Shown: positions 1 through 12,551 of the stretch, one piece after another
Layout: each line of letters opens with the position of its first letter
Position numbering within the stretch: the first letter of the stretch is position 1
From: Pseudomonadaceae bacterium SI-3
GTDB lineage: Bacteria > Pseudomonadota > Gammaproteobacteria > Pseudomonadales > Pseudomonadaceae
Assembly: GCA_004010935.1 (NCBI GenBank)
Contig: CP026511.1
Location: 2,914,001-2,978,000, forward strand
Direction: 5' to 3'
Length of the DNA stretch: 64,000 nucleotides
Translations under genes and position numbers: made by a program
Notes under the pieces: generated by a model
Told to the model about the DNA's origin: nothing
Database searches by the model: none
What the model saw: only the letters and a program-made list of their open reading frames with translations

Positions 1-209
1 TCCAGGTTGCCGATCACATTGGCATCGGCGATGCGGTTATCGCGCAGCAGCATGCGCCGCATCCAGTCCTGCCGATACAAATGCAGGACACTGGCGAGGC
101 ATGCGGTGTCCCTGCCCCGCCAGCTTGCGTAGCGGGTGTAGCCGGCCCAGCACAGTACGAACCACGCGACAGCAACCAGATGAGGCAGCAAATGATTGGG
201 AATGAGCAT
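1..209 (-). CDS. DUF599 family membrane protein (partial, N-terminal 69 residues)
   Basis: Reading the minus strand from an ATG at 209 gives an open frame that runs off the left edge. It begins MLIPNHLLPHLVAVAWF, a hydrophobic first helix, and then contains W-R-G-R-D-T and QDWMRRMLLRDNRIADAN. The 'R..WM..ML.RdNRI.DaN' pattern is what I recognise from the DUF599 family of small inner-membrane proteins, whose function is unknown. An AGAGGG ribosome binding site lies about 8 bases before the ATG. It sits 83 bp downstream of brnQ on the same strand and could be co-transcribed with it. The C-terminal part is outside the window. Confidence 0.7.
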   Translation of the reverse strand, partial: MLIPNHLLPHLVAVAWFVLCWAGYTRYASWRGRDTACLASVLHLYRQDWMRRMLLRDNRIADANVIGNL

Positions 210-292
210 GTAGAACCCTCTGGACGCATGCGCCTGATTATAGCCAGCGAAACCGCTTGCTAGACGTCTCGAGAACCAATCGTGCGGCCGAG

Positions 293-1612
293 TCAACCGG
301 CATCTGATGCGAGTCGGCGTTGACCAAGCAGCCGATCCACGGCGAACGCGATCGCCAGAGTCACCAGCACTGGAACCAGCCAACCCATGCTCTGCGCGGC
401 CAAGGGGAGCCTGGTAAACAACACGGGAACCAGGTCGGTGAAGCCCGCTGCCGACATCCCATCGGCAACACCGAACACCAGCGTGACGGCCATTACCGGG
501 ATGAACACCCGACTGGGCGAAACCCAGCAGCGATCCAGCAGACTCAATGCGACCAACATGATCGCCAGCGGGTAGAGCCCGACCAGCACGGGCACTGACA
601 CACTGATCAGCTGGGTCAGGCCCTGATTGGCCACCAACAGGCTGAAAAGCGTGAATACCACGGCGACAGTGCGATAGCCGACGGGCATCAAGCCGCTGAA
701 GAATTCGCCACAGGCGGTCGTCAAACCGACTGCGGTTGTCAGGCAGGCCAGCGTAATCACGACTGCAAGCAGCAGACTGCCCGTAGTACCAAAGGTGTGT
801 TGCACGTAAGTCGTAAGGATCTGCACGCCGTTTTGCGCCTCACCGGCAATGCCCTGACTAGTTGCGCCCAGGTAGAACAGCGCGAGGTACACCAGCGACA
901 GACCAAGCGCGGCTATGGCGCCAGCAATCATCGAGTAACGGGTCACCAGCGCCGGCTCGGATACGCCTCGATCACGGATGGCGGTCGCGATCACAATGCC
1001 GAATACCAGCGCGCCCAAGGTATCCATGGTCAGATAGCCTTCTAGAAATCCTTTCAGCAGGGGACCGTTACGGTAGCTCTCAGCTGTGGTCCCGATGTCG
1101 CCAGCCGGCGCGAACACCGCAGCGCCGCCCAGCACCAGCAACGCAGCCAGTAATACAGGCGTGATGAACTTGCCGACCCGGTTCACCAACTGACCTGGAT
1201 TTATCGCCAGGAACAATGTCGCCGAAAAAAACAGAACCGTATAAACGAAAAGGGGGATAGCTGCGTTGCCGGTAAAGGGCGCAACGCCCATTTCAAACGA
1301 CACCACTGCCGTCCGAGGCGTAGCGAACAGTGGACCAATGGCCAGGTACACCGCTACCGCCAGCAGCGTGCCGGCGCCACGCCCCAGCGGGGCGGTTAAG
1401 CGATCCATGCCGCCGCCGACCCGTGCCAGCGCGACCACAGTCAACAAAGGCAACCCGACGCCAGTCAACAGAAACCCCAGTGCTGCAAACCAGAGCGAGT
1501 GCCCTGCAGCCAGCCCGGCACTGGGTGGAAAGATAATATTGCCTGCGCCGAGAAACAGCGCGAACGTCATGAAGCCTAGGGCCAGCAGATCAAGGCCTTT
1601 CAGTCGAATCAT
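293..1612 (-). CDS. brnQ: Branched-chain amino acid transport system II carrier protein
   Basis: This 439-residue, highly hydrophobic protein has about twelve predicted membrane segments. The N-terminus (LALGFMTFALFLGAGNIIFPP) is the signature start of the LIVCS family, the sodium-coupled carriers that import leucine, isoleucine and valine across the inner membrane. Length is typical for BrnQ (about 437). Internal motifs such as FGIVIATAIRDRGV and TTACGEFF also fit the family. It is transcribed leftward, away from nothing obvious and towards the DUF599 gene. The upstream 270 bp separate it from the sucD terminator, so it probably has its own promoter, which I could not pin down. The ATG at 1612 has only a weak Shine-Dalgarno. 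Confidence 0.93.
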   Translation of the reverse strand: MIRLKGLDLLALGFMTFALFLGAGNIIFPPSAGLAAGHSLWFAALGFLLTGVGLPLLTVVALARVGGGMDRLTAPLGRGAGTLLAVAVYLAIGPLFATPRTAVVSFEMGVAPFTGNAAIPLFVYTVLFFSATLFLAINPGQLVNRVGKFITPVLLAALLVLGGAAVFAPAGDIGTTAESYRNGPLLKGFLEGYLTMDTLGALVFGIVIATAIRDRGVSEPALVTRYSMIAGAIAALGLSLVYLALFYLGATSQGIAGEAQNGVQILTTYVQHTFGTTGSLLLAVVITLACLTTAVGLTTACGEFFSGLMPVGYRTVAVVFTLFSLLVANQGLTQLISVSVPVLVGLYPLAIMLVALSLLDRCWVSPSRVFIPVMAVTLVFGVADGMSAAGFTDLVPVLFTRLPLAAQSMGWLVPVLVTLAIAFAVDRLLGQRRLASDAG

Positions 1613-1836
1613 TGAACTATCCCACTACAGAAGGTTCTGGCACGACACGCACCAAGCGTGAACTCCCGGATACGGCTCATGCTGCGCCGCGCGAAAAAAG
1701 CACGCACCTTAATCGAAATGACTAGCGAGGGCGAGGAGTCGTACTCCCCAAAACGAGATGGTGCGAGAAGACGGACGCCGCTAGGCATATTCGCTCGGAC
1801 CAAGCCAGAACGCCGTTATCGTCCTGCAGAAACGAA

Positions 1837-1865
1837 GATGCCAGTCAGAGAAGCTGACTGGCATC
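1837..1865 (-). terminator. Hairpin terminator downstream of sucD
   Basis: A perfect 12-bp inverted repeat (GATGCCAGTCAG / CTGACTGGCATC) with a 5-base loop begins 20 bases past the sucD stop. On the minus strand it is followed by TTCGTTTC, an imperfect U-tract. The position, at the end of the sdh-suc block, supports a transcription terminator. The U-tract is weak, so termination may be partial. Confidence 0.65.
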
Positions 1866-1884
1866 GGGTGCCACTAGGTGGGGA

Positions 1885-2772
1885 TCAGGCCTGCTTGGCG
1901 TCCCAGCCAGTGACTTCCGCCAGCGCCTTGCCGATATCGGCGAGCGAACGAACAGTCTTCACGCCAGCGTCTTGCAGCGCAGCGAATTTCTCGTCCGCGG
2001 TGCCCTTGCCGCCGGAAATGATCGCACCGGCATGCCCCATGCGCTTGCCCGCCGGAGCCGTCACACCAGCAATGTAGGAGACCACCGGCTTGGTGACATT
2101 GGCCTTGATATAGGCGGCTGCCTCCTCTTCGGCGGAACCGCCGATTTCACCGATCATGACGATCGCTTCGGTCTGCGGGTCTTCCTGGAACAACTTGAGG
2201 ATGTCGATGAAGGTCGATCCTGGAATAGGATCGCCACCGATACCCACACAGGTGGACTGACCGAAACCAGCGTCGGTGGTCTGCTTGACCGCTTCGTAGG
2301 TCAGAGTGCCCGAACGAGACACGATGCCAACCTTACCCGGCATGTGGATGTGACCCGGCTGGATACCGATCTTGCACTCGCCAGGCGTAATCACACCTGG
2401 GCAGTTCGGGCCAATCAGGCGAACACCCATTTCGTCACACTTGATCTTCACTTCGAGCATGTCGAGAGTTGGGATGCCTTCGGTGATGCAGACGATCAGC
2501 TTGATACCGCCGAACACTGCTTCAAGAATGGAGTCCTTGCAAAACGGTGCCGGAACATAGATCACTGATGCATCCGCGCCAGTCGCTTCGACTGCTTCTT
2601 TAACCGTGTTGAATACCGGCAGGCCCAGATGAGTTGTGCCGCCCTTGCCAGGAGTCACGCCACCGACCATTTTGGTGCCGTATTCGATGGCCTGCTCGGA
2701 GTGGAAGGTACCTTGCGAACCGGTGAAACCCTGGCAGATAACTTTGGTGTCTTTATTGATCAGGACGCTCAT
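1885..2772 (-). CDS. sucD: Succinyl-CoA synthetase (ADP-forming) alpha subunit
   Basis: The 295-residue protein is the alpha subunit of succinyl-CoA ligase, which converts succinyl-CoA, ADP and phosphate to succinate, ATP and CoA in the TCA cycle. The N-terminal CoA-binding Rossmann part includes [17 protein letters not shown] near residues 13-29. The phosphorylated histidine lies in [14 protein letters not shown], at about H247. Length matches the family (about 290-295). Its ATG shares one base with the sucC stop (TAATG), so the two subunits are translationally coupled, as expected for an equimolar complex. It is the last gene of the leftward sdh-suc block and is followed by a hairpin terminator. 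Confidence 0.98.
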   Translation of the reverse strand: MSVLINKDTKVICQGFTGSQGTFHSEQAIEYGTKMVGGVTPGKGGTTHLGLPVFNTVKEAVEATGADASVIYVPAPFCKDSILEAVFGGIKLIVCITEGIPTLDMLEVKIKCDEMGVRLIGPNCPGVITPGECKIGIQPGHIHMPGKVGIVSRSGTLTYEAVKQTTDAGFGQSTCVGIGGDPIPGSTFIDILKLFQEDPQTEAIVMIGEIGGSAEEEAAAYIKANVTKPVVSYIAGVTAPAGKRMGHAGAIISGGKGTADEKFAALQDAGVKTVRSLADIGKALAEVTGWDAKQA

Positions 2773-3938
2773 TACTTGCCCTCCGCGGCTTTGACGACTT
2801 GAATGGCCGCATCGGTCAGGCTCGTCGCACCGATGATATTCAGACCACTTTCACCCAGCATCTTGGCGCCGAGTTCAGCATTGTTGCCTTCGAGACGGAC
2901 GACCACAGGAACCTTGACGCCGACTTCCTTGACCGCACCGATAATGCCTTCAGCAATCATGTCGCAACGGACGATGCCGCCGAAGATGTTAACCAGGACA
3001 GCCGCGACGTTTTCATCGGACAGGATGATTTTGAACGCTTCAGTCACGCGCTCTTCTGTAGCGCCGCCGCCGACGTCGAGGAAGTTCGCCGGCTTGCCGC
3101 CGTGCAGATTGACGATATCCATGGTGCCCATGGCCAGACCTGCACCATTGACCATGCAGCCGATGTTGCCTTCCAGTGCAACGTAGTTGAGCTCCCACTT
3201 CGCTGCGTGAGCTTCGCGCGGGTCATCCTGGGACGGGTCCTGCATACCGCGCAGCTTGGGCTGGCGATAGATCGCGTTGCTATCGATATTCAACTTGGCA
3301 TCAAGGCAGTGCAGATTGCCGTCTTTCTTGACGACCAGCGGATTGACTTCGAGCAGAGCCAGATCGTAGTCGACGAACAGCTTGGCCAGGCCCACGAAAA
3401 TGTGGACGAACTGCTTGACCTGATCACCCTTCAGGCCGAGCTGGAATGCCAACTCGCGGCCCTGGAACGGCTGAGCGCCGACGAGCGGATCGATGGTTGC
3501 CTTGAGGATTTTTTCCGGCGTGTCGTGAGCGACCTTTTCGATGTCGACGCCACCTTCGGTGGAGGCCATGAAGACCACCCGACGAGTAGCACGGTCAACC
3601 ACGGCGCCCAAGTACAGTTCTCTATCGATGTCTGTGCAGGCTTCAACGAGAATCTTGCTGACCGGTTGTCCATTGGCGTCGGTTTGATAGGTCACCAAGC
3701 GCTTGTCTAGCCACTGCTCGGCGAATGCGCGGGCTTCGTCCTTGCTACGGACCAGCTTGACGCCACCCGCCTTGCCACGACCGCCAGCATGTACCTGAGC
3801 CTTAACTACCCACTCGGTACCGCCAATCTGATCACAGGCTTCAGCCGCTTCTTTGGGGCTGTCGATCGCATAACCCTTGGAAACCGGCAATCCGTACTCG
3901 GCAAACAGTTGCTTACCCTGATATTCGTGAAGATTCAT
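2772..3938 (-). CDS. sucC: Succinyl-CoA synthetase (ADP-forming) beta subunit
   Basis: The 388-residue beta subunit starts [19 protein letters not shown], the canonical SucC N-terminus. An ATP-grasp domain follows, with the glycine-rich [13 protein letters not shown] at about residues 48-60. The C-terminal ligase domain carries [13 protein letters not shown]. It pairs with SucD in an alpha-beta heterotetramer in the cytoplasm. A 177-bp gap separates it from lpdG upstream, and it overlaps sucD by one base downstream. A small hairpin lies in the upstream gap (4091-4104). Length is exactly that usual for the family. Confidence 0.98.
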   Translation of the reverse strand: MNLHEYQGKQLFAEYGLPVSKGYAIDSPKEAAEACDQIGGTEWVVKAQVHAGGRGKAGGVKLVRSKDEARAFAEQWLDKRLVTYQTDANGQPVSKILVEACTDIDRELYLGAVVDRATRRVVFMASTEGGVDIEKVAHDTPEKILKATIDPLVGAQPFQGRELAFQLGLKGDQVKQFVHIFVGLAKLFVDYDLALLEVNPLVVKKDGNLHCLDAKLNIDSNAIYRQPKLRGMQDPSQDDPREAHAAKWELNYVALEGNIGCMVNGAGLAMGTMDIVNLHGGKPANFLDVGGGATEERVTEAFKIILSDENVAAVLVNIFGGIVRCDMIAEGIIGAVKEVGVKVPVVVRLEGNNAELGAKMLGESGLNIIGATSLTDAAIQVVKAAEGK

Positions 3939-4090
3939 CTTAGCTACCGTTCGGTTTGATGTGCATCAGACGCCACATTGCAGCGGCGTCACCTCAAGTC
4001 GCTGAAAACTATCGAAGATACCTTTCAGGGACCTGTCATACCTTGCTTGAAGGTATTCGACGGCCGCGCCAGGCCTATAAAAGCCCAGCG

Positions 4091-4104
4091 CGAGCCGCTG
4101 CTCG
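4091..4104 (-). other. Intergenic hairpin between lpdG and sucC
   Basis: CGAGC-N4-GCTCG forms a 5-bp stem with a 4-base loop about 12 bases past the lpdG stop. On the minus strand it is followed at some distance by GGGCTTTTAT. A second short inverted repeat (GCGCT/AGCGC) overlaps the lpdG stop codon. This is weak as a terminator and could be an RNA-stability or processing element. Confidence 0.35.
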
Positions 4105-4115
4105 TTGCTGCGCTA

Positions 4116-5573
<1,458 letters not shown>

Positions 5574-5597
5574 CTAAAAAATCAAAGGCCGCAGACA

Positions 5598-5623
5598 GCA
5601 GGCCCGGCACTTGCCTAGCCTGC
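5598..5623 (-). other. Intergenic hairpin between sucB and lpdG
   Basis: GCAGGC and GCCTGC flank a 14-base interior that can pair further (GGCA/TGCC). The element lies in the 93-bp sucB-lpdG gap. There is no U-tract right after it on the minus strand, so I read it as an RNA-processing or stability structure and not as a terminator. Confidence 0.4.
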
Positions 5624-5645
5624 CAACTGCAGCCCGTGACGCTTG

Positions 5646-6869
5646 TTAGATGTCCAGCAGCAAACGGGCCGGATCTTCCAGCAGGTTTTTGATGGTCACC
5701 AGGAAGCTGACCGCTTCCTTGCCATCGATAAGGCGATGGTCGTAGGACAACGCCAGATACATCATCGGTCGGATGACCACCTGGCCGTTAACGGCCATCG
5801 GACGCTGCAGAATGTTGTGCATGCCCAGGATAGCGGCTTGCGGCGGGTTGACAATCGGGGTCGACATCATCGAACCGAAGGTGCCGCCGTTGGTGATGGT
5901 GAAGGTGCCGCCAGTCATCTCATCAATCGACAGTTTGCCATCACGCGCTTTCTTGCCAAAAGTGGCGATGCCGCTTTCAACTTCGGCCAGGTTCATCAGC
6001 TCGGCATTGCGCAGCACCGGAACGACCAGACCACGATCGCTGGAGACAGCGACGCCGATGTCCTGATAGCCGTGGTAGACGATGTCGGTACCGTCGATCG
6101 ACGCGTTGACCGCGGGGAAGCGCTTCAGAGCCTCGACGGAAGCCTTGACGAAAAAGGACATGAAGCCCAGACGCACGCCGTTGTGGGTCTTTTCGAACAG
6201 ATCCTTGTACTTCGAGCGCAGCGCCATGACTTCGGTCATGTCGACTTCGTTGAAGGTGGTCAGCATCGCCATGTTCGACTGTGCTTCAACCAGGCGCTCG
6301 GCAACCTTCGCGCGAAGGCGCGTCATCGGCACGCGCTTCTCGGTGCGGTCACCAGCAGCAGAAACAGGGGCCGATGCTGCACTAGTGGCGGGCTTGGCGG
6401 CTGCCGGAGCCGATTTTTTGGCCTCGATGGCAGCAACCAGATCTTCTTTGGTTACCCGCCCATCCTTGCCAGTGCCCTTTACGCTGTTCGGATCGATGCC
6501 GTTTTCTTCGGCCAGCTTGCGCGCGGCAGGCGCGAGGATCGCGTCTTCTCCACCCGCTGCAGGTGCCGATGCTGGAGCGGCTGCCGGAGCGGCGGCTTCT
6601 GCAGGCGCAGCAGCTGGAGCTGAAGCCGTAGCGCCAGCGTCCAGCTTGCCAAGCAGCTCACCGCTGAGCACAGTGTCGCCTTCGTTTTTGGCGATTTCGG
6701 TCAGCACGCCATCCGCTTCGGCTAGCACTTCCATAACAACCTTGTCGGTCTCGATGTCGACAATCAGTTCGTCACGCTTTACCGCATCGCCCGGTTGCTT
6801 GTGCCAGGTCGCAACGGTGCCGTCAGCAACCGATTCCGGAAATTGAGGGGCTTTGATCTCGATAGCCAT
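5646..6869 (-). CDS. sucB: 2-oxoglutarate dehydrogenase E2, dihydrolipoamide succinyltransferase
   Basis: The 407-residue core of the 2-oxoglutarate dehydrogenase complex transfers the succinyl group to CoA. An N-terminal lipoyl domain carries the lipoylated lysine in [11 protein letters not shown] (K43). An Ala/Pro-rich flexible linker spans roughly residues 80-108. A peripheral-subunit-binding domain ([19 protein letters not shown]) follows, and then a catalytic domain ending in [12 protein letters not shown] with H378 and D382. Only one lipoyl domain is present, as is normal for SucB. It sits 68 bp after sucA with a strong hairpin between them. Confidence 0.98.
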   Translation of the reverse strand: MAIEIKAPQFPESVADGTVATWHKQPGDAVKRDELIVDIETDKVVMEVLAEADGVLTEIAKNEGDTVLSGELLGKLDAGATASAPAAAPAEAAAPAAAPASAPAAGGEDAILAPAARKLAEENGIDPNSVKGTGKDGRVTKEDLVAAIEAKKSAPAAAKPATSAASAPVSAAGDRTEKRVPMTRLRAKVAERLVEAQSNMAMLTTFNEVDMTEVMALRSKYKDLFEKTHNGVRLGFMSFFVKASVEALKRFPAVNASIDGTDIVYHGYQDIGVAVSSDRGLVVPVLRNAELMNLAEVESGIATFGKKARDGKLSIDEMTGGTFTITNGGTFGSMMSTPIVNPPQAAILGMHNILQRPMAVNGQVVIRPMMYLALSYDHRLIDGKEAVSFLVTIKNLLEDPARLLLDI

Positions 6870-6902
6870 TAGCTGGGTCCTATTTGATTCGGTTTTTACA
6901 TC

Positions 6903-6925
6903 GAGGCCGCGGTGTCCGCGGCCTC
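6903..6925 (-). other. Strong intergenic hairpin between sucA and sucB
   Basis: A perfect 10-bp inverted repeat (GAGGCCGCGG / CCGCGGCCTC) with a 3-base loop begins 12 bases past the sucA stop. The sequence after it on the minus strand is GATGTAAAAA, so there is no U-tract. It may protect upstream mRNA from 3' exonucleases or cause partial attenuation between sucA and sucB. Confidence 0.55.
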
Positions 6926-6937
6926 TTGCAAGAATGA

Positions 6938-9769
6938 TTAAATGGTGAAGGCGTCCTGCAGCAGTTTTTCCTGCTGTTCGGCGTGCATGGAGGCATAACC
7001 GACTGCAGGTGCTGCAGAGGCTTCACGACCCGCGTATTGCAGGAACAGCTCCTTCTTATGCGCGACGGCAACGCGACGCATATGATGTTGGCTGCAATAC
7101 CAGGCACCCTGGTTCATCGGCTCTTCCTGGCACCAGACGATGCTCTTGACGTTCTGGTAAGGCGCTAGCACCTCAGCCAGATCATCTTCCGGGAACGGAT
7201 ATAGCTGCTCCAGGCGAACAATGGCGATGTCTTCGCGGCCTTCGTTGCGACGCCTATCCAGCAGATCGTAATAGACCTTGCCGCTGCACATGACAACGCG
7301 TTCGACCTTGATCGGATCGATCTGATCGATTTCCGGAATCACAGTCAGGAACGAACCTTGGGTCAAGTCTTCCAGGGTCGACGTTGCCAGCTTGTGACGC
7401 AGCAACGACTTCGGCGTCAGCGCTACCAGAGGCTTGCGCAGCGGGCGGATCGCCTGGCGGCGCAACATGTGATAGACCTGAGCGGGCGTTGTCGGCACGC
7501 ATACCTGAATGTTGTGCTCGGCGCACAGCTGCAGGTAACGCTCCAGGCGCGCGGACGAATGCTCCGGCCCCTGGCCTTCGTAACCGTGCGGCAGCAGCAT
7601 CGTCAATCCGCACAGACGGCCCCACTTGTGCTCGCCACTGGTGATGAATTGGTCGATGACGACCTGAGCACCGTTGGCAAAGTCACCGAACTGCGCCTCC
7701 CATACTACCAATGCGTTAGGCATGGTGGTGGCATAGCCGTACTCGAACGCCAGTACCGCCTCTTCCGACAGGAAGGAGTCGTACAGGTCGAAGCGAGGCT
7801 GGCCTTCGTAGAGATGCTGGAGCGGGATGTAAGTGCTGCCATCCTTCTGGTTGTGCAACGCCGCGTGGCGGTGCGAGAAGGTCCCGCGGCCAACGTCCTG
7901 GCCACTGATGCGAACTGGATGACCTTCGAACAGCAGGGTCGCGTAAGCCAGTGTCTCGGCATAGCCCCAGTTGATGGCAAGCGCACCGGCACCCATCTTC
8001 TGGCGGTCTTCGAGAATTTTCGACACTTGACGTTGAACGACGAAGCCTTCCGGCACCGCCAGCATCTTGCTGGACAATTCCTGCAGCGCTTTTAGCTCGA
8101 AACGCGTGTCGTATCGAGCAGTCCAGGTATGGCCCAAGTACGGCCGCCAATCGACGAACAGCTCCTTGTTCGGCTCCTTGACCAAGCTCTTGACCACGTG
8201 AAGACCGTTATCAAGCGCGGCGCGGTATTCGTCGACCTTGGCCTGGACCTGATCATTGTCGAGCACGCTCGATTGCGTTAGAGCATCGGCATACAGCTCA
8301 CGCGTGGTGCGCTGTTTGGCGATTTTCTGATACATGAGCGGCTGAGTGCCGCTGGGCTCGTCCGCTTCGTTGTGACCGCGACGCCGATAGCAGATCAGGT
8401 CGATGACGATATCGCGCTTGAACTGCATCCGGTAGTCAACAGCAAGCTGGGTGACAAACAGAACCGCTTCAGGATCATCCGCGTTCACGTGGAAGATCGG
8501 CGCCTGAATCATCTTTGCGACGTCGGTCGCGTACTCGGTGGAGCGCGCGTCCTCCTGCTTGTTGGTGGTGAAGCCAACCTGGTTATTAATCACGATCCGG
8601 ATGGTGCCGCCCGTGCGGTATGCACGAGTTTGGGACATCTGGAAGGTTTCCATAACGACGCCCTGCCCCGCAACGGCGGCGTCACCGTGGATGGTGACCG
8701 GCAGTACCTTGTCACCCACCGCATCGCAACGACGATCTTGACGAGCGCGAACTGAGCCCTCAACCACTGGCGAAACAATTTCCAGGTGCGAAGGGTTAAA
8801 CGCCATCGCCAGGTGTATTTCGCCACCCGGAGTCATGACGTTCGAGGAGAAGCCCTGGTGATACTTAACATCACCGGAGCTGAGCCCTTCGACCTTCTTG
8901 CCTTCGAACTCGTCGAAGAGGTCGCGTGGGTTTTTACCGAAGGTATTGACCAGCACGTTGAGACGGCCGCGGTGGGCCATGCCAATGACGATTTCCTTGG
9001 TGCCGTAAGAGCCTGATCGCTGGATAATTTCGTCCAGCAACGGAATAAGGCTCTCACCACCTTCCAGACCAAAACGCTTGGTACCCGGATACTTGGTACC
9101 CAAGTACTTTTCGAGACCTTCAGCAGCTGTAAGGCGCTCAAGCAGGTGGCTCTTGATTTCAGGCGAAAAGGACGGACGTCCACGAACGCTCTCGAGCCGC
9201 TGGATAAACCAGGTGCGCTGGTCTGAATCGACGATATGGGTAAATTCAGCCCCGATAGTGCGGCAATAAGTCTCTTGCAGCGCCTGGTGAATCTCACGCA
9301 AGGTGGCCTGATCTTTGCCCATGGCAAGGTCGCCGGTACGGAACACCGTATCCAGATCTGCGTCGGTCAAGCCATAGTTATTGATAGCCAGATCAGCTGG
9401 AGCCGGGCGCTGTTGCAACCCAAGCGGGTCGAGCTGAGCAGTCTGATGGCCACGCATCCGATAAGCTTGGATCAGACGCAGGACTTCGACCTGTTTCTTC
9501 TCATGCTCGCTACTGACGCTAGCGGCTGAAGCAGGCTGAGCACGACGTTGGTTCTTGGCCAACAATACGAAGTGATCGCGGATTGTCGAATGCGATACAT
9601 CGGCCGCAGCGCCACCGCTGACCGGCAGCTTCTGGAAATAGGTGCGCCACTCTTCGGGCACAGCGTTGGGATCGTGCAGGTAGAGCTCGTAGAGCTCTTC
9701 CACATAGGCAGCGTTACCACCGGATAGGTGGGCACTGTCCCACATGCGCTGCATTACGCTTTCTTGCAT
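6938..9769 (-). CDS. sucA: 2-oxoglutarate dehydrogenase E1 component
   Basis: The 943-residue thiamine-diphosphate enzyme decarboxylates 2-oxoglutarate and passes the succinyl group to the lipoyl arm of SucB. The N-terminus ([22 protein letters not shown]) is the E1o segment that docks on E2. [16 protein letters not shown] and the ThDP-site segment [15 protein letters not shown] are clear. The transketolase-like pyrimidine domain and C-terminal domain follow ([31 protein letters not shown]). Length is normal. An AAGGTGA ribosome binding site precedes the ATG. A 291-bp gap with a stable hairpin separates it from sdhB. Confidence 0.98.
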   Translation of the reverse strand: MQESVMQRMWDSAHLSGGNAAYVEELYELYLHDPNAVPEEWRTYFQKLPVSGGAAADVSHSTIRDHFVLLAKNQRRAQPASAASVSSEHEKKQVEVLRLIQAYRMRGHQTAQLDPLGLQQRPAPADLAINNYGLTDADLDTVFRTGDLAMGKDQATLREIHQALQETYCRTIGAEFTHIVDSDQRTWFIQRLESVRGRPSFSPEIKSHLLERLTAAEGLEKYLGTKYPGTKRFGLEGGESLIPLLDEIIQRSGSYGTKEIVIGMAHRGRLNVLVNTFGKNPRDLFDEFEGKKVEGLSSGDVKYHQGFSSNVMTPGGEIHLAMAFNPSHLEIVSPVVEGSVRARQDRRCDAVGDKVLPVTIHGDAAVAGQGVVMETFQMSQTRAYRTGGTIRIVINNQVGFTTNKQEDARSTEYATDVAKMIQAPIFHVNADDPEAVLFVTQLAVDYRMQFKRDIVIDLICYRRRGHNEADEPSGTQPLMYQKIAKQRTTRELYADALTQSSVLDNDQVQAKVDEYRAALDNGLHVVKSLVKEPNKELFVDWRPYLGHTWTARYDTRFELKALQELSSKMLAVPEGFVVQRQVSKILEDRQKMGAGALAINWGYAETLAYATLLFEGHPVRISGQDVGRGTFSHRHAALHNQKDGSTYIPLQHLYEGQPRFDLYDSFLSEEAVLAFEYGYATTMPNALVVWEAQFGDFANGAQVVIDQFITSGEHKWGRLCGLTMLLPHGYEGQGPEHSSARLERYLQLCAEHNIQVCVPTTPAQVYHMLRRQAIRPLRKPLVALTPKSLLRHKLATSTLEDLTQGSFLTVIPEIDQIDPIKVERVVMCSGKVYYDLLDRRRNEGREDIAIVRLEQLYPFPEDDLAEVLAPYQNVKSIVWCQEEPMNQGAWYCSQHHMRRVAVAHKKELFLQYAGREASAAPAVGYASMHAEQQEKLLQDAFTI

Positions 9770-9964
9770 GTCTGGTCACCTTCGATAAGGAGACACCACC
9801 AGCGTGGAGACCGCAGCATGACTTCCCAAGTTCTGAAGCAGCGACCCAGGTAAAGCCACTACGGACCGCGCAGATAGTTTCCGAGAACCACCCCGGATGC
9901 CCCTGCTGGTCATCAAATTTTCAGAGCGAAACCCCGGCTTTGTGAGCTGGGATTCCTACTAAGA

Positions 9965-9997
9965 CTACGGCGCCGAGTTTGAACTCTGGCGCCGTAG
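9965..9997 (-). other. Large hairpin in the sdhB-sucA intergenic region
   Basis: CTACGGCGCC and GGCGCCGTAG form a 10-bp stem, extended by GAGT/ACTC after a one-base bulge and closed by a TTGA loop. It lies in the 291-bp gap between sdhB and sucA. On the minus strand it is followed by TCTTAGTAGG, with no U-run. It resembles a processing or stability hairpin. The rest of the gap (9770-9964 and 9998-10060) shows no gene and no promoter that I can name with confidence. Confidence 0.5.
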
Positions 9998-10060
9998 GTG
10001 TCGCGGTGAAGCATTAAGGATCTGCAACTACCATCAATAACCGCAGACACCTCGGGGGCA

Positions 10061-10765
10061 TCAGGTTGCGCTCTGCAGCAGCATGTTCCGAACATGGCCA
10101 ATAGCCTTGGTCGGATTCAACCCTTTCGGACAGACGCTGACGCAGTTCATGATACCCCGGCAGCGAAACACGCTGAACGGATCGTCCAACGCAGACAGAC
10201 GGCTCTCGGTTTCGGTGTCGCGGCTGTCGGCCAGGAAGCGATATGCCTGCAGCAGCGCAGCGGGCCCGAGGAACTTATCTGGATTCCACCAGAAGGACGG
10301 GCAGCTCGTCGAACAACAAGCGCAAAGGATGCACTCGTACAGACCGTCGAGCTTCTCTCGATCTTCCGGACTCTGCAGACGTTCGATAGCCGGAGCCGGT
10401 GTATCGTTCATCAAATAAGGGCGAACCTTCTCGTACTGCTTATAGAAGATGCCCATATCCACCGCCAAGTCACGAATAACTGGCAAACCAGGTAGCGGAC
10501 GAACCACAAGCTTGTTGCCTTTGACTACAGACGAGAGTGGTGTGATGCAGGCCAGCCCATTCTTGCCGTTCAGGTTCATGCCGTCAGAGCCACAAACCCC
10601 CTCACGGCATGAACGACGATAAGAGAAGCCTTCGTCCTGTTCCTTGATGAGGGCGAGCACGTCCAGCACCATCAGGTCCTTACCATCGGTATTGACCTGA
10701 AAGTCCTGCATGTAGGGCTTGGCGTCTTTATCCGGGTTATAGCGATATACGCTCACTTGCAACAT
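10061..10765 (-). CDS. sdhB: Succinate dehydrogenase iron-sulfur subunit
   Basis: The 234-residue electron-transfer subunit of complex II carries electrons from the flavin of SdhA to ubiquinone. The [2Fe-2S] cysteines are in CREGVCGSDGMNLNG and the following LACIT. The [4Fe-4S] and [3Fe-4S] clusters are bound by CILCACCSTSCP and by CRGIMNCVSVCPKGLNPTKA. These spacings are complete, so the subunit should be functional. It follows sdhA by 10 bp in sdhCDAB. Length is typical. Confidence 0.98.
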   Translation of the reverse strand: MLQVSVYRYNPDKDAKPYMQDFQVNTDGKDLMVLDVLALIKEQDEGFSYRRSCREGVCGSDGMNLNGKNGLACITPLSSVVKGNKLVVRPLPGLPVIRDLAVDMGIFYKQYEKVRPYLMNDTPAPAIERLQSPEDREKLDGLYECILCACCSTSCPSFWWNPDKFLGPAALLQAYRFLADSRDTETESRLSALDDPFSVFRCRGIMNCVSVCPKGLNPTKAIGHVRNMLLQSAT

Positions 10766-10775
10766 ATCAGCGACC

Positions 10776-12548
10776 TCAGTAAGTCCGAACCTTAGGTTCG
10801 AAAGTCGGAACAGTCTTCGGAGAGAAGTTCACGGCACGCTTGGCTACGCGCTTCTCACCCGGGAAGTACAGGGTGTGGCACAGCCAGTTCTCGTCATCAC
10901 GCTCCTCGAAATCCTCGCGGGCATGCGCGCCGCGCGATTCTTTGCGATTCTCTGCAGCGATGGCAGTTGCTTCAGCCACTTCCAGCAGATTCTGCAGCTC
11001 CAGCGCTTCGATACGGGCGGTATTGAAGGCCTGGCTCTTGTCAGAAATCTTCACATTGGCGATGCGCTGACGGAGATCAGCAAGCTGGGCAATGCCCTTC
11101 TGCATGTACTCGCCGGTACGGAATACACCGAAGTAGTTCTGCATGCAGCTTTGCAGCTCTTTACGCAGCGAAGCGACGTCTTCGCCTTCGGTCCGCTCGT
11201 TCAAGCTGGCGAGACGACTCAGCGCAACGTCCAGATCGGTCTCAGTGGCACCGCGGTGCTCGATACCGTCCTTCAGAGCTTTTTCTAGATGAAGACCGGC
11301 GGCGCGACCGAATACAACGAGGTCAAGCAGAGAGTTGCCACCCAGACGGTTGGCGCCATGAACCGATACGCACGCCACTTCGCCTACCGCGAACAGCCCT
11401 TCAATGATCTTGTCATTCCCATTGGCATCCTGGGTCATTGCCTGGCCGTGGATGTTAGTGGCGACACCACCCATCATGTAGTGACAGGTCGGAACTACAG
11501 GCACCGGAGCAGTGACAGGATCGACATGCGCAAAGGTTTTCGACAGCTCGCAGATGCCCGGCAGACGGCTGTGCAGTACTTCCTCGCCCAGGTGATCGAG
11601 CTTCAGCATCACGTGGTCGCCATCTGGACCACAGCCATTGCCAGCCAGGATTTCTTTAACCATGGAGCGAGCAACTACGTCACGACCCGCCAGATCTTTC
11701 GCGTTCGGCGCGTAACGCTCCATAAAGCGCTCGCCGTGCTTATTGATCAGGTATCCACCTTCACCACGGCAACCTTCGGTTACCAGCACACCGGCACCAG
11801 CGATACCGGTCGGATGGAATTGCCACATCTCAATATCCTGAACCGGCACACCTGCGCGCAACGCCATGCCAATACCGTCACCGGTGTTAATCAGCGCGTT
11901 AGTGGTCGATGCGTAGATACGCCCCGCACCTCCGGTAGCCAAGACCACAGCCTTGGACCGGATATAGACCGTTTCGCCATTTTCGATGCAGATCGCGATG
12001 ATGCCCACGATGGCGCCATCCTGATTCTTCACCAGATCCACGCCATACCATTCGTTGAGGAAGGACGTGCCCGCCTTCAGGTTGGCCTGATACAGAGTGT
12101 GCAGCAGCGCATGACCAGTACGGTCAGCGGCCGCGCAAGTGCGAGCAGCCTGCCCACCTTTGCCATAGTCTTTCGACTGACCACCGAACGGACGCTGGTA
12201 GATGCGACCCTGCTCGGTTCGGGAGAACGGCAAGCCCATGTGTTCCAGCTCGAAAACAGCCTCCGGACCAACGGAACACATATATTCGATAGCATCTTGG
12301 TCGCCGATGTAATCGGAGCCCTTAACGGTATCGTACATGTGCCAGCGCCAATCATCGTTCGGGTCAGCCGAAGCGATCGCACAGGTGATGCCACCTTGTG
12401 CGGATACGGTATGCGAGCGGGTCGGGAAAACCTTGGTTACCACAGCAGTTTTGTGACCACCTTGGGCCAACTGCAGTGCGGCGCGCATGCCCGCACCACC
12501 GCCACCAATAATGATGGCGTCATAAGAAAGAGTACGAATGCTAGCCAT
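10776..12548 (-). CDS. sdhA: Succinate dehydrogenase flavoprotein subunit
   Basis: The 590-residue catalytic subunit oxidises succinate to fumarate. The FAD-binding motif [18 protein letters not shown] starts at residue 10. The histidine that attaches FAD covalently is in [11 protein letters not shown] (H46). The active-site region includes [21 protein letters not shown]. The C-terminus ([17 protein letters not shown]) is the usual SdhA ending. It starts 3 bases after the sdhD stop and is followed 10 bp later by sdhB. Confidence 0.98.
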   Translation of the reverse strand: MASIRTLSYDAIIIGGGGAGMRAALQLAQGGHKTAVVTKVFPTRSHTVSAQGGITCAIASADPNDDWRWHMYDTVKGSDYIGDQDAIEYMCSVGPEAVFELEHMGLPFSRTEQGRIYQRPFGGQSKDYGKGGQAARTCAAADRTGHALLHTLYQANLKAGTSFLNEWYGVDLVKNQDGAIVGIIAICIENGETVYIRSKAVVLATGGAGRIYASTTNALINTGDGIGMALRAGVPVQDIEMWQFHPTGIAGAGVLVTEGCRGEGGYLINKHGERFMERYAPNAKDLAGRDVVARSMVKEILAGNGCGPDGDHVMLKLDHLGEEVLHSRLPGICELSKTFAHVDPVTAPVPVVPTCHYMMGGVATNIHGQAMTQDANGNDKIIEGLFAVGEVACVSVHGANRLGGNSLLDLVVFGRAAGLHLEKALKDGIEHRGATETDLDVALSRLASLNERTEGEDVASLRKELQSCMQNYFGVFRTGEYMQKGIAQLADLRQRIANVKISDKSQAFNTARIEALELQNLLEVAEATAIAAENRKESRGAHAREDFEERDDENWLCHTLYFPGEKRVAKRAVNFSPKTVPTFEPKVRTY

Positions 12549-12551
12549 GGA